DNA of 64,000 nt from Moringa oleifera (GCA_021397835.1 JAJFZO010000345.1:62001-126000), one strand, 5' to 3'; positions 10,456 through 22,700 are shown, counted from the first letter of the stretch. Notes: a model not told the origin generated them from the letters alone. Numbers and translations: made by a program.

Positions 10456-12530
10456 CATTACAAGAATTAATTTGGATGATTTAACGTCAGTTTTTATAAA
10501 ACTGATGTGAAAACACATACATTTCACATTGGTTTGAAGAACCGAATTAAAGTTTTTAACATTACAAAATGACGTGAAATTGAAGTTCTTAATGTCAGTT
10601 CATAAGAGAACCGATGTTAAAATGGATGCATTTCCCGTTGATTCGTAAAACAACTGACGTGAAATTGGTAATGAAAGAATTGGAGTTCTATGTTCTTAAG
10701 TTAACATGTGAAAGTACAATACTCATTCAACTAAAAGATATACCTTTTTAAATAGAAAGAAACGTCAGACAAAAAGAAAACAATAAAACTAATAGGCAAA
10801 TCTTTTATAACATGCAAAAGATTGCTCAACTATGTTTATTTTCCTTTGTTGTGATAACTTGTTTTGCTACAGCAGTAAAGGGTATCAAATTTGATTCTAT
10901 CATCTCCACATGGTTTAAGAACATCCTCTCCTGGACCAAGATAAAAGAAACACTCATGGCCTATGTTCATGGAATCAAAGACAACCTTTCTAGTATCCTT
11001 TTTTGATGATCCATCCTATGCAATTTAGAATTAACAACATACCATTTATGACAAACCAATATGCTCTACTTAACTCAGTTCTACTAGTAATTAACATGTT
11101 CCAAATGCAGTTAGTCAATTGTTGGATTCATTCAGAACTTGATATACAAACATGTTTATTATCTATGATTTATGTATCTTTTCACACATATACATGTAGC
11201 ATTATTCCTATGGAATCTTTAATCAGTATCCATTAAAGGTAAAATGAAAGAAGTTTCATAGTGAAAAATGCTACAGATCCAAAACAGGAAACAAGTAATC
11301 CTTCATACATGCATCTTTGTTTTATAAGGTTGACATGGTCAAAGATAGCTATAAATTTAAGATGCTAAAGCATATAAATTTCGTAAATGATTAACACCAA
11401 GAGGATAGGGTATATGCTACTTTCAACCACCTAATATAATAGGAATGAGTACGTTGTCACTAATTGCCATATAGGTGATAAGTAGAACAAAAATTAGTAG
11501 CCTATTATGAGATCTTGGGTGCTTCTTAGAGAACAACTTCATACTGGAACTCTCTTATGTGTCTACAAATCTTGCTATAGCGTATGTAGATGACTTCTCA
11601 TTTGTTGCTTGCTAATTTATTAGAATGCTTAGCTTTGCATGTCGGCATAAAAGAGAGTGCAACCACCTGCACCATAAGCAAAAATTTGACATCGATAAGC
11701 TATCTTTTTTCCTTGTCTCAATCTATAGCAACGAGTCTCAATAATAGCAAGTTTTTCGACAATAAGTGCAACTGTCCCTATAAGGAGTCATGCCCATTAA
11801 GGAAGGAGTAATACCCGCTATAATGTTTAATGAAGCATTACCAGCATACTAGTTCTTTTGTTTAAAGTAGGTGCATAGTTAACAATTTACTCAACCATCT
11901 TGTACCAAAAATGACAAGTAAGTTTACTGGTAAAATGAGAAAGCTTTTCCTTCACCATCGTCATCATCAATTGACATCATAATGAGAACATATTTAAGGG
12001 GAGCAATGATAGTAAATGTCTAAAAAAAAAGAATTCACCCCATAATTTTCCTTATCATTCTCTTAGAGACTTAACCTTCTAGAGAAGGTGGTTTAAGAAT
12101 TGGTCATGCAGTCTCATGCATTAGGTATTAGCTTCCAATCTACCATGAATGATAAACCTAAGTACCATTAACACCCACAAATTAATGTAGTTTAAGAATT
12201 GGTCAAATATAAAAACAGAGGAAGCCACCAAACATTAAAGAGATGGTCCACTTGCATTCATTTTAACATCAATTTATAATATACCAACATTAAAATACAT
12301 GCATTTGACATTAAACACGAGTTTTTAACGCTGGTTTTCTTATAAATTGACATTAAAACGATAGCAATTCACATCGATGTAGAGAACCAATGTGAAATGA
12401 AGGTCTTTCACGTCGGTTCACATGAGAAAAGATGTGAAATTGGATTAATTTGAGATTAATTCACATGAGAACCAACATCATAACCATCCTTTTTCGCCAA
12501 TTCTTTAACAAACTGATAAAAAAAGGTTTC
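10456..12530. repeat. Possible nested non-autonomous element with palindromic subterminal units
   Basis: The left block (10488-10680) and right block (about 12260-12480) carry similar imperfect palindromes of about 30-40 bp, with words such as 'acgtcagtt', 'actgatgtgaaa' and 'cacgtcggttcacatgag'. They differ from the 'gatgacgat' palindromes of the outer CACTA. The left edge reads 'cattacaagaatt' (or 'ctacaacaaaatcg' slightly earlier), resembling a decayed CACTA start. No matching right terminus or target duplication was found, so the boundaries are uncertain. The interior (10700-12240) has only short open frames and no recognised protein. Confidence 0.4.
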
Positions 12531-13129
12531 ATATATAAGGATCCCGATACCTAGATTTGGGTCTCGAAATTTGGGTTTTAAGGACTATTCTCTTTAGCAA
12601 ATTGTTTTATCTTCATCTCATTGCACCGTTGTCCTCCCGTTAATGTGCTTCTTCATCACCGTTGTCCTCCCGTTAATGTGCTTCTTCATCACCAACTAGT
12701 TCTCTTCTTCGATTGACTTCCAATGAAGTGAGACGATCTTTGGTTTGTCCTTCCCAATCAATCCATTCATCGGCCACTTATTTGGGTACATCCTCCCATG
12801 ATAAACATGTGAATCTTCCTTTCATTTTTTGATATCTCAAATATTTTAGTAAAGTGAGAAGAGATGTGAATGAAGAGAGATGTACATATATATATATATT
12901 GTCTATGGAAAGTTTAATCTTAGTGTTTGATTTGTTTGGGTTTTTGAATGTTCAATGTGTATTGTATGTATGGGTATGTTAATTTTCAATGAGTATGTTA
13001 ATTTTCAAAGGCTATATGGATATATTGATATATAGGTCTATGAATTTTTAATGTGGATATAGTTGTCTCGTTATGTTAATGTTCAATATATGTATGAGTT
13101 TCTTAGGTTTCATTATGTATGGATATATT
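12531..13129 (+). other. CACTA 2 leader region without a recognised gene
   Basis: It contains the 33-bp direct duplication listed separately, a short TA run near 12885-12900 and low-complexity 'tgtatgtatgggtatgtt' sequence. By position it could be the promoter and 5' leader of the transposase gene. No protein similarity seen. Confidence 0.4.
12624..12689. repeat. Perfect 33-bp tandem duplication
   Basis: The 33-bp unit 'caccgttgtcctcccgttaa...' occupies 12624-12656 and is repeated without change at 12657-12689, followed by a third 'cacc'. Identity in an otherwise decayed element suggests a recent slippage or duplication event. Confidence 0.95.
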
Positions 13130-13960
13130 AATTAAAAGCTAATTAAGTAATTAGATATTATTTAGGTATTTAGTTATAAATCAAGAAATTATATGTTAAT
13201 TAATTAGTTTGTAACTAATTAATTTGACTCTAATTTGATGTTAGTTTGATAATTAATTAATTAGAGATTTTTTTAATTAATTAAAAGTGAATTAGATTTT
13301 AATTAAATGTTAATTAGATAAATAATTAATTGACGTCAAATAAATATTATTTGCATGATAACTAGAAATAAACTAATTAAGTAAATCCTAATTAATTAAA
13401 TATATGTTAAATAATTAATTAGATTTCAAATAATTAATTATACATTAGTTAGATGTTTAGATAAAACATAATTAGATGTTTCTTAGTTAATCATATATTA
13501 ATTAATTAGTTAGTAGCTAATTAATTTGAGTTTATAGTAAGATATTAATTTGACAATTAATTAATTAGATGTTTCTTAGTTAATTAGAGGGACATTAGAT
13601 GGCCATTAGATATAAAGTGAATGTTAATTAGATAAATAATTAATTAAGTGAATGTTAAGTAATTAAGTAGATGTTAAATAATTACTTATATTTTTATAAA
13701 TTAGATTAATTAATTAGTTAGTAACTAATTATTTTTAATTTATAATTAGATGTTAGTTAGATAATTAATTAAATAAATATCCATTAATTAATTAGATGCA
13801 AAATAGTTAATTAAATAATTCATTAATTAAATATTGTAGAAAGATAAAAATATTTTCATATCCTTATTACATGATTTGATAAATGCTTTTCTATTAACAA
13901 TTAGAGAACAATTAATTATTACTCATGATAATTATTATTAATTAAATTTTAAGGCATTGA
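13130..13960. repeat. AT-rich degenerate array in CACTA 2
   Basis: Repeated words 'taattaattag', 'gatgttaattag', 'ataattaattaa' and 'gttagtaactaatt' fill about 0.8 kb. A similar array lies at the matching place in CACTA 3 (37330-38170), just before a shared segment ('attattaataaatatt' here, 'attattattgaatatt' there). No coding content. Confidence 0.7.
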
Positions 13961-14405
13961 TCTTTAGATACCGCTTGAAAATTATTAATAAATATTTATT
14001 ATTGTTCACATGTTTACTTCGATATAAATAGTTTGCTAATAATTTTTGAGTTCTCCAAATTACATAGTTTAAGAATGTTATATTTATATATAGTAAGTGC
14101 ATCATTATTTATTTTAGTTTGTAAAAATTTTACACAGTACTTTTTCATTGTTCTTCGGGTACATACTAATAAATATTATGAATGTTTTGATAAAAAACAA
14201 TCATTTATATCTATATAAGTATCGTATTTAGATAAGTATAAGGATATGCTGTACAATTTTTTACAAAATAAAATAAATAGTGATGTACATATGCTGCATA
14301 TAAATGTACATTCCTAAATGGTATAGGACCAACTACCTTTTGAGTTTGGATAGCATGCATACTTACATATATACATTCTTATAGGATACACTTGTTAACA
14401 TAACA
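13961..14405 (+). other. Region upstream of the CACTA 2 transposase
   Basis: AT-rich sequence between the array and the transposase ATG. It would hold the transposase leader; no specific promoter element can be defended. Confidence 0.35.
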
Positions 14406-16836
14406 ATGGACGAAACATGGATGTTTGCTGATAGAAGATCAAAAGAACATGATAAAGTGGTCGAGAAAATCTTGGATTTTGTAATTCATAATGTAGAGAA
14501 TTATGAGTTCATATGTTATCCATGCATTGAGTGCAGTAATATGAAACGTGGTACTCCATGTGAGATTCGAGATCATTTGTTTATCAATCGAGTTGATCAT
14601 AATTATTAGAATTAGATATGGCATGGAGAAAAAACCATATTTAGGTCTTCTACAAGTAAGAATCATAGAGTTTAGCAGAAAATTATATATGAAGCTGATG
14701 TTGATAGTACAACAGAGATGATGCATAAGGCTTTTGCTGAGTATGATAGTAGCCCAGATCATTTTGAAAGATCACTTGGAGATGCTAAGAAGACTTTGTA
14801 CCCCGAAGCAGTGAAATTCACTAAATTGTCTACTTTAGTGAAACTTTACAACTTGAAAGTATAGTACAAGTAGTCTGATCAAAGCTTCAACGAACTACCA
14901 CAATTAGTATCTAAAATGTTGTTTGAGAATAATGAAATGCCTCTTTCCATGTATGAGGCAAAAAAACCTTAAATTCGTTAGGTATGGCTTATGAAAAGGT
15001 ACATGCATATCCAAATGATTGCATTTCATATTGAAAGAAGTACCAAGCTATGAGACTTAATGTCTAGTGTGCTATGTTTTCAAATGGAAAATAATAAAGA
15101 ATAGTAACGAAATTAAGTGAAGGGTGCCTATAAAAATATTATGGTATTTTTCACTGATACCAAGATTTAAAAGAATGTCCATATGCTCTAAAACATCATA
15201 ACAACTTAAATAGCATTCAAGGTAAAGAAGAAATAGATGGTCAATTGAGGCATCCATTCGACACATCATCTTATAAGTTAATAGATTTCATGTGGTTAGA
15301 ATTTGCATCTAAACCTCAAAACTTGAGGCTCACCATTTCGACGAATGGAATCAATCCACATAGTTCCTTAAGCGATCATTACAATTGTTAGCCTTTAGTC
15401 ATGGTGACATATAATTTATCACCATGGTTGATAATGAAGAGAAAGTATATGATGCTTACACTATTGATATCGGGGCCTAAGCAACCTAGGAATGATATCG
15501 ATGTCTATTTGGCACCATTAATCGAAGATTTGAAAATGTTATAGGAGACAAATGTTCAAGTTTATGATGCATATAGTAAAGAGTCATTCAACTTGAAAGC
15601 AGTGTTATTGTGGGCAATTAATGATCTTCCTACATATGGTAATTTATCTGGTCTTACAGTGAAGCGGTATTATGCATGTCCTATATATGGTGAAAATATG
15701 CATGCATGTTATTTGCCACATAGTAAGAAGATGTCATTTATAGGACAAAAGAATTTTACCTCGAAGTCATCCATACAAAAGACAAAAGAAGGCATTTAAT
15801 GGGGAATAAGAATTCAAAATTATATTACATCCATTAATTGGTGATGAAGTATTAGCGAAAGTTCATGAAATACAAAACATATAAGGCAAGTCAAAAATAT
15901 GAAATAAGTGAAATAAATAGGACATTGTCTCGTTGTGTTGGAAAAAGAAATCGATATTGTTTAAATTTCCATACTAGAAATCATTGCATGTGAGACATAT
16001 GGTCAATGTGATGCACATAGAAAAAAATGTATATGACAGCCTCATTGGGACACTACTTGATATAACTGGCAGATTTAAAGATTGTATTGCTGCTAGAAAG
16101 GATCTTGAAGAGATGGGCTTTTTGTCTAAATTGATACTGCACGTCCAAAACAATCATATATTTCTACCACCAGTTTTCTTCACCTTATCAAAAATCAAGA
16201 AAAGACAATTTTATAAAGTATTAAGTGAGATAAAGGTGCCAAATGAATACTTTTCAAACATTCAAACCCTTATGTCCCTAGAAAATATAAAGTTATATGG
16301 GTTGAAGTCTCATGATTGTCATATCTTAATGCAACAATTATTGCCTATTGCTTTACGAAGATTGTTACCTAAACATGTTAGATATGTACTTACAAGATTG
16401 TGTATATTTTTCAACCTTCTATGCCAAAAGATTGTTGATATGGCAAAGTTAGATGGTATGCAAAGTGAACTAGTGACAATATTATGTTTGTTGGAGAAGT
16501 ATTTTCCTCCAAGTTTTTTTTGATGTTATGCTTTATCTCACTATTTATCTAAGTAGAGAAGTAAAGCTTTATGATCTTGGGTACTTGCGATGGTTGTATC
16601 CATTTGAAAGATACATGAAAATGTTAAAAGTATATGTGCAAAGTCGTAATAAGCTAAAAGGGTGTATAGCTGAAGCATGTATAGCAAAAGAGGTATTAGA
16701 ATTTTGTGTTCACCATTTATCCAACTTGGATGCTATTAGGATTCCTATAAGGAAAAATATTTATAATCATTCCACTCAAAATGATAAACTATTATCTAGT
16801 GGTTACATTGAGAAAGTTACCCACGATCTTTTATAA
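14406..16836 (+). pseudogene. TNP2-type CACTA transposase, decayed
   Basis: The start MDETWMFADRRSKEH is the transposase-associated domain (about residues 1-70, with ICYPCIECSN). After stops at about 14607 the match resumes in TNP2: LYPEAVKFTKLSTLVKLYNLK, NEMPLSMYEAKK, then the central part around 15090-15800 (FDTSSYKLIDF, NDLPTYGNLSGLTVKRYYACP). The DUF4218-type C-terminal part follows: HMVNVMHIEKNVYDSLIGTLL at 15990, KLYGLKSHDCHILMQQLLPIALR at 16290, YFPPSFF at 16505. A frameshift at about 16523 moves the match to the next frame (YLRWLYPFERYMKMLKVYVQ, CIAKEVLEFCVHHL). At least six interruptions make it non-functional. It differs from the element 1 transposase, so the two are different CACTA lineages. 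Confidence 0.85.
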
Positions 16837-16959
16837 CAAGCTCACTTATATGTTCTGTTGAACACCAATGAAGTTCAACAGTCTATAAGGTAATTTTATT
16901 CACATTTAGTGTTATTAATTATCATAATTTCATTCAATTTCATTAACTTTATTTAAAAA

Positions 16960-19700
16960 TGCAACGAGTATATGAACCAACTTAGAATGGCTAATCCAAT
17001 TAAGTCAAGAAGGCGTAAGTGGTTACATGATGAACACAATAGCACCATCATTAATTGGCTAAGCAATAGGGTAAATGGAATATTATGCCATTTTTAGAAG
17101 ATCCAAAAGGGATTGGAGATCCATCAAAAGAATATAAGTGGTTACTTGCAACCTCATGTCTAAAGAATTTTCGGTATTATAAGTATATCATAATCTTAAG
17201 CACATTTATATTATAGACTAATTATTGGTATTTGTTACAAGAGAAGAGAACAATACAAGTGGAAAGGAGAAAGAAGAATGTCCATGATCATCGATTATCT
17301 CGCAAGGGCTTTGCAGGATTAGAGATTGAATTGGTCAGTTATATTTATTTTAATTATGCTCATGTACAAGAATTAACTTCTTTACACTAATATGCAGATG
17401 GGTTCACTTCAAATCTAACAATACAAAAAAAAAAAAAAAAAATCTTTACGCACTGACGAAGATATCGACTATGCCACATTATGGAAAGCGTCATTGACTA
17501 ATTCAAACGAGAAGTACATTAATGAGACAGTTAGAGAATGTACTGATATAATAGTAAGTATTTTGGTTTTCTAAACATTTTTTCAATTGATTTATACATT
17601 TCAAGTAACCATATGTTTATGCTTTAATTGGACATTTATATAAGATGATTTGATGGCACTATAGGGTACTTTTAAACCTTCGCGTATAGAAGATGTACTC
17701 ACAATAGCCACTAGTACTCTAAAGCATTCTGGTTATGTCAGAGGTATTGGTTTTAAAGTCTCAATCATTTATTACTTCGAGAGAAAATAAAAAGTACCAA
17801 CAGTCCTGTGTGATAATGTGACCATTAAGACAAAAGTGATGGACATTTTGAGTTGTATAGATAGTCATAGACATTTATTGGATGATTTAAGTGCATCACA
17901 TCTCCATGACCTTAAATGTTTCAGTGAGGCTAGCAACAATGTCACTGGAGTAGAATCCCATGAAGAAGATCTCACACAATCTCCAACCTTCGTGCCATTG
18001 TTTTAGCATACAAATTCGAAGGGATGTTATGTGTTCTTCACTTCAGTTATTATTATTTTGTTTGCCATGCATTAAATATTGCTTTGTGTTTTTCATTGCA
18101 GTTATACCACGTTAGTTGACGATTGGTGATGATGTTGCTAACGTCGTGGCCCTTGGCTCTGTTTTTATTGATCCTATTATGAATAAGAAAATCCATGAGA
18201 ATGACATGGTGGAGGGTGATGTAAGAGTTCATATCATAATAGCTATAAAGCCTAGTACTCCTTTGCCTCAACTGATAGATGAGGCAAATATCTTTATTTT
18301 ATCATAAGTAGTTAGGACACACGTCGCTTGGCCATCACAATGGATTATTGCTCCTGGATATCAAGTATTATGTTTTCACAAATTGTATTATTTTCATGAA
18401 ATTTATGAATTAATAGTTATGGATAACATATTTGATCTTTGGCAAGCATCATCTAAATCGGTGCTATGAGCTCATGTAGAACAAGATAGAAAGTCCATCT
18501 ATAGACCACTCAGGTTATATTATCGTTACGTCTGTCGTGAAATGAATGTAGATATGACGATAGCCATTTCATTGGATGAAATAATTTTTGATGCTCAAGG
18601 CATGATATATATTTGCAAAGATGATATCATGCAATTTTGTCATATGGAGGAGTTAAATGTTGCCATTATTCAAGCTTATATCTTGTATGTCTATCATGTT
18701 TTATTACTATCTTTCATTTTTTTTCTTAAGTTTTAAAATTAAAAAAGGTTAATTTTTGTTTTGTATTACAGGACGCTTTATAAGGATAAGATGGTTACAC
18801 GTAGCTTGAATAATAAATACTTATTTACTGATCTTATGATGGTATCAACGGGGAGCATTAGTAATATTGAAGAGCAAGTAAGATATCTTGCTACAAGGAT
18901 GGGGTAAGCAGCACATGACCAGGAAGCTGGGATGCTCCCTTATAATATCAAGTTAGTAAAGATAAATTTTTAGTTGTAAACATATATTTGAACATCAATT
19001 ATTTTATTGAAATTATGTTATAAATATGAAATGCACATTAGATTTTGACTGTTGTGGAGGCTAATTTTTACCAATATATGGTTTTTAATCTTTTGGGGCA
19101 CAATGATTGAGACGATCTGAAAAATGTTATCATAACATGAGTTTATAAATATTTACTAAAGTTAAATATTAGATATAAAATTTATAATTATATATGATTA
19201 ATATTTATTTTTTAGTGCTTTTAGGATATTTGTGGTGATTGATGCGCCAAGATTGTCAAGAAAAAATTTTAGAAGTTTCATTGCTCAAGTATTATTATAA
19301 TGTAATTGAAATTTTACTTTTATTTGTTAGATTGATATTTTTAATTTTTTCATATAATGTCCATACCATCCCATATAGTTATTATATCATGGCATACATG
19401 AGGGACATCATTGAAAAACATAGTGATACAATCCCTTTTTACAACATAGTAAGTTGTTTTAATAATTGTTTAATTAGTTAATGTGTTTGTTGTTAATATC
19501 ATGTGAATTTATTTATATGTTTTTACAAATGTAGTTAAATGATAAAGCCATATACACTGAAGCAAAATAAATCAATTAAGGAAAGAATTTTGTGAGTCCA
19601 CACGGTGTTATTTGAGTGATGCAACAAGATGTGAATTTTGAGAATGTTTTCTTTTGAAGATTGGAATATGTTGAACATACTTTTGCACTCATTATGTAAA
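16960..19700 (+). pseudogene. CACTA second ORF: Transposase_24-like part plus Ulp1-like protease part
   Basis: The order is as in plant CACTA elements that carry a captured cysteine protease. The segment RRRKWLHDEHNSTIINWL (about 17010) follows the end of TNP2. A Transposase_24-like part (ERRKKNVHDHRLSRKGFAGLE near 17250, then FKPSRIEDVLTIATSTLKHSGYVRGIG near 17680) comes next, then VVALGSVFIDPIM at 18140. The Ulp1/C48-like peptidase part starts near 18540 (KDDIMQFCHMEELNVAIIQAYI). The histidine motif reads H-stop-ILTVVEAN (CAT at 19036-19038, then TAG for the expected Trp). The cysteine position reads Ser (AGT at 19377-19379, in PYSYYIMAYMRDII). Probable introns and several stops interrupt it. 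It is not active; family assignment is by motif. Confidence 0.65.
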
Positions 19701-19829
19701 AGTTAGTCATTAGATAAATTTCTTATATGATAACATATTGTACATTCACGTAATTAAATTTTGTTAGTATTAATTTGGGTCATTGAATGAATACCTTAAA
19801 TGACAATACGTTGGTATATTAATTATTGG

Positions 19830-20230
19830 GAGGGTATTGAAGTATTATTTGGTGTATTATTGCACTATAAAGTTGAGAAATTAATGTGTTGATGTATTTA
19901 TTGGAGTATGATTTGGTATATTATAGATGTATTATGGAGCAGTAAAGGTATTACTGTATATTTAAATGTGATTTGATGTATTATTGTTGCACTATATAAT
20001 GTTGAAAGAGTAAAGGTGTTGATGTGTATTGGAGTAGTGTATTATTGGTATGCAAATTGAAGTGTGTTGTGTTGAATTTGGCATTGGTGTGTTGGAGTAG
20101 TGTATTGTTGGTATGCATATTGAAGTGTATTCTATTCAACTTACGTGGTGCTGATATGTTGAAAAGAGATTTAATGATGCATCTTGATGTATGCGAAGTG
20201 TAATTATTATTGTTATGGCAATTGAAATAT
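19830..20230. repeat. 3' repeat of CACTA 2, units of about 70-85 bp
   Basis: Diverged tandem units share 'gtgttgatgtgtattggagt' and 'gtattattgttgcactat'. A related array lies at the same relative position in CACTA 3 (40130-40570), so it is an ancestral feature of this lineage. Confidence 0.65.
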
Positions 20231-20439
20231 TTTAAAATTGAGTTAATGTATTAATGATGTTTTAAAGTGTAATTTTATATATAAAATTTGAGATTATTCA
20301 TATGATTTTGTAAGCGAAATAGATAATTATAGTGTAATTGTAATAATTATAATTTATGAATTTAGAATTTATAATGTACTTTTGAAATATTTTAAAATAT
20401 AAATATTAGTCTACAAAAATTAAAATAAAAATTTGAAAA

Positions 20440-20958
20440 AAAAAATATTCGATGACGATTGCAAATAAAATCCTCATTTAAAATAATGAATATGGTATGA
20501 AGGTTTTATTTACAACCATCATATAATGTCATGGGGTATTAGATGACGATGATTGTGTACAAAATCGTCATCTAATATAATAGGATATTACATAACGGTT
20601 GTGTAAACAACTATCATTTAATATAATAAGATATTAGATAAGGATTTTTTACACAATCGTCATATAATATAATGGATAGTAGATGGCGGTTGTATTTACA
20701 ATACTCATCTTATACAACCTAATATTAGATGATGGTTTAATTAGGACCTTCATTTAATGTTGGATTATATTAGATGATGGCCTTTGTAAAGCGATATCTA
20801 ATAGTATAACAACCGTCATTAAAAATTACATTAGATGCCACTTTGTGCAACCGTCATTAATTTTGTAATGTCTTTTCTCATCACTTACATAAACGATATT
20901 TTTGCAACCATCATTGACTTTTTTTAACCGTTATTAAAAGTAATATTTTATTATTGTG
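20440..20958. repeat. Palindromic subterminal array and 3' terminus of CACTA 2
   Basis: Repeated units carry 'gatgacgat' and its complement 'atcgtcatc'. A clear example has perfect 13-bp arms at 20537-20549 (tattagatgacga) and 20565-20577 (tcgtcatctaata) with a 15-bp loop. Further units run to 20958. The same 'tagatgatagtt ... catcatt' word occurs next to the left terminus (10380-10430). These are the expected binding sites of the element's own DNA-binding protein. Confidence 0.8.
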
Positions 20959-20961
20959 AGA

Positions 20962-21480
20962 AGTCGAGGGGTTTAATTTCAATTTGGGTTATTGGGTCAA
21001 GTTAATAAACCTTTATTATCCATTGGTATTGGTGGTTAAGCTGATAGACCTTTTGCCATAAGCATGTTACTTCAACCAGTGGCATGCCTAGTCCGAGATT
21101 GTGTATCTAGGATAGCGACTGGTTGAGGGAGGAGCACAATAGGTGGAGGTGGCACTGCATTTTCTAGTGGTGGCAGAAGGGATAATGGTTAATGGTGAAA
21201 TCTAACGGTTGACGACTCAGCTTATTGCTCACCAATGGAGGCGCTATTATTCATTGGATTTGTTGTTACTAATGGGATATGATTCTCGCATCTTTTCCAT
21301 CTATTTTTGAGGGGCTTTAAACAACTGGCACTGTTATGCTAACTAGTGCGTAACATCGCTTTTCATTCAAGTTCCATAAATAAGATCAAGTGTTATCACT
21401 CTAAAACTATTCATAACTTGAATTGGGTTGATTGAAAGGATCTGTTCACCTTGCAAAAGTGAATACTTTAGATGCTGATA
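20962..21480 (-). pseudogene. Ty3/Gypsy gag remnant, N-terminal part beyond CACTA 2
   Basis: On the minus strand this leads into KPLDFS, and, after removal of CACTA 2, directly into IIMDELVLH at 10331. That is the usual start of the Gypsy gag homology. Farther right the match fades into sequence rich in stops that may be the gag leader. It belongs to the same insertion as 8670-10331. Confidence 0.55.
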
Positions 21481-22690
21481 TCGATAATTAAATTCAAGTG
21501 GATATTAAAAATGCAATAAAGATACATGTGCCTTTTATATAGGTCTTAGGACAAATCTTGCGATATGTTTGATGAAAATTTTTAATTTAAAAAAATTTCA
21601 TAAGAGATTCTAAATGAATAAAATAAAAAATACATATTAAAAAAATCTTAAAGATTGGTTATGATAAGATATGTTGAGAAATTCAAATTATTTTTAAATT
21701 TTAATATTATGTTATTGTTAATTGTCTTAATCTTATGTCCCAGTTAAGTTAATCTGCAAGATTTAAATGCGCAGCTTTGTTCTTAGACTCCTTGAGTTGT
21801 TATATAGCCCATGAATTTAGGCGCCACTCAAACAGGAGTTGAAATGTAAGACAAAAATTACAAGCACAATAGGTCAAATGTGACAAACGTGAGGAAATCT
21901 GATTGGTCCAATTCAATGATATGACTTTTCCATAAGTTATATATACAAATACATGTAAGAAATTTTTATAATTATTATATTAATAATAAATTAATTTAAA
22001 TTTTATAATCTTTCTATCTGATTTGATTAATTTTTGGCAGATTCAATTTTTAGCCAATCGAGCCGCAATTATTATCAAAATTAGATCACTACTTTACAGA
22101 AGATTTATGGTTGATAAAAAGCCAACGTGACTCGTCTGGGCAACGAAATAAAAAAATATATATAAAGGACAAAAGCTCATAGTTGGCGTTGTGGTGCCCA
22201 CCTTCTTTGATTAATTCACAAGATGGTTTTGGTAAGTAAACTGCTATGGTCTTTACCATTTTTTCCACACAAAATTTCCAAATTACTTCAATTTTAAATT
22301 ATAATGGTAAAATTTTAAAAACATAATTTTACTGGTAAAATTTCTAAATTTATTTTAAAATAAAGCTTTTTCAAGCAAATTTAATTTTGTGCTATATATC
22401 TTAGTTTGTTTAATTTCTATTTCTCCCATCCATGCAAATTACTATCCAAGTTATTCGATTAATGAACTTTGTTTGCTTTTAAATGCTTAATCTGAAAGGT
22501 AGAATGTATTCAACTTTGTAGCAGTAGATTTTCCAATGGTCACATTTCAATAATTAAAAGAATATAAAAAAGAATCAAAGTAGTAATCCGCGTTGTAAGA
22601 TCTTTTTCTGTGGTCAATACTAGAATCTTGCAGAGTGGCCTTCCTTTATCTTTGACATTAGCTCCTGGGTTTCCCTTTTGGGATTGTTTT
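21481..22690. other. Intergenic DNA upstream of the ascorbate oxidase gene
   Basis: AT-rich with no recognised gene. Near 22155-22220 there is 'atatatataaagg', then 'cacaagatggttttg' followed by a consensus-like donor GTAAGT. This could be a non-coding or very short upstream exon, discussed under findings. The rest probably holds the 5' regulatory region, with no element I can name. Confidence 0.4.
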
Positions 22691-22693
22691 GCC

Positions 22694-22700
22694 TATAAAT
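22694..22700 (+). promoter_or_regulatory. TATA box of the ascorbate oxidase gene
   Basis: TATAAAT in 'gcctataaattcc' lies 71 bases before the chosen start codon, a usual plant distance for a short leader. A transcription start near 22725-22730 is inferred. Confidence 0.6.

Larger units (their letters stand above)
10335..20958 (+). mobile_element. CACTA transposon 2, 10.6 kb, with 3-bp target duplication
   Basis: It begins CACTACAGC at 10335 and ends TTGTG at 20958 (the canonical TAGTG with one change). It is flanked by AGA at 10332-10334 and AGA at 20959-20961, the 3-bp duplication typical of CACTA elements. Removing it rejoins a Gypsy gag region on the minus strand. In order it holds a terminal region, a block of other palindromic repeats (10456-12530), an AT-rich array, a TNP2-type transposase, a second ORF with Transposase_24-like and Ulp1-like parts, a 3' repeat and a palindromic subterminal array. 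All coding parts are broken. Confidence 0.85.

Noticed and set aside
10812..11006. Open frame with a hydrophobic start resembling a signal peptide.
   Set aside because: Only 64 codons, no promoter or conserved motif, and located within transposon DNA. Kept only as part of the unexplained cargo.
11590..11811. Cys-containing open frame as a possible small secreted protein in CACTA 2.
   Set aside because: No signal peptide, no recognised spacing of cysteines, and the surrounding sequence is a decayed transposon interior.
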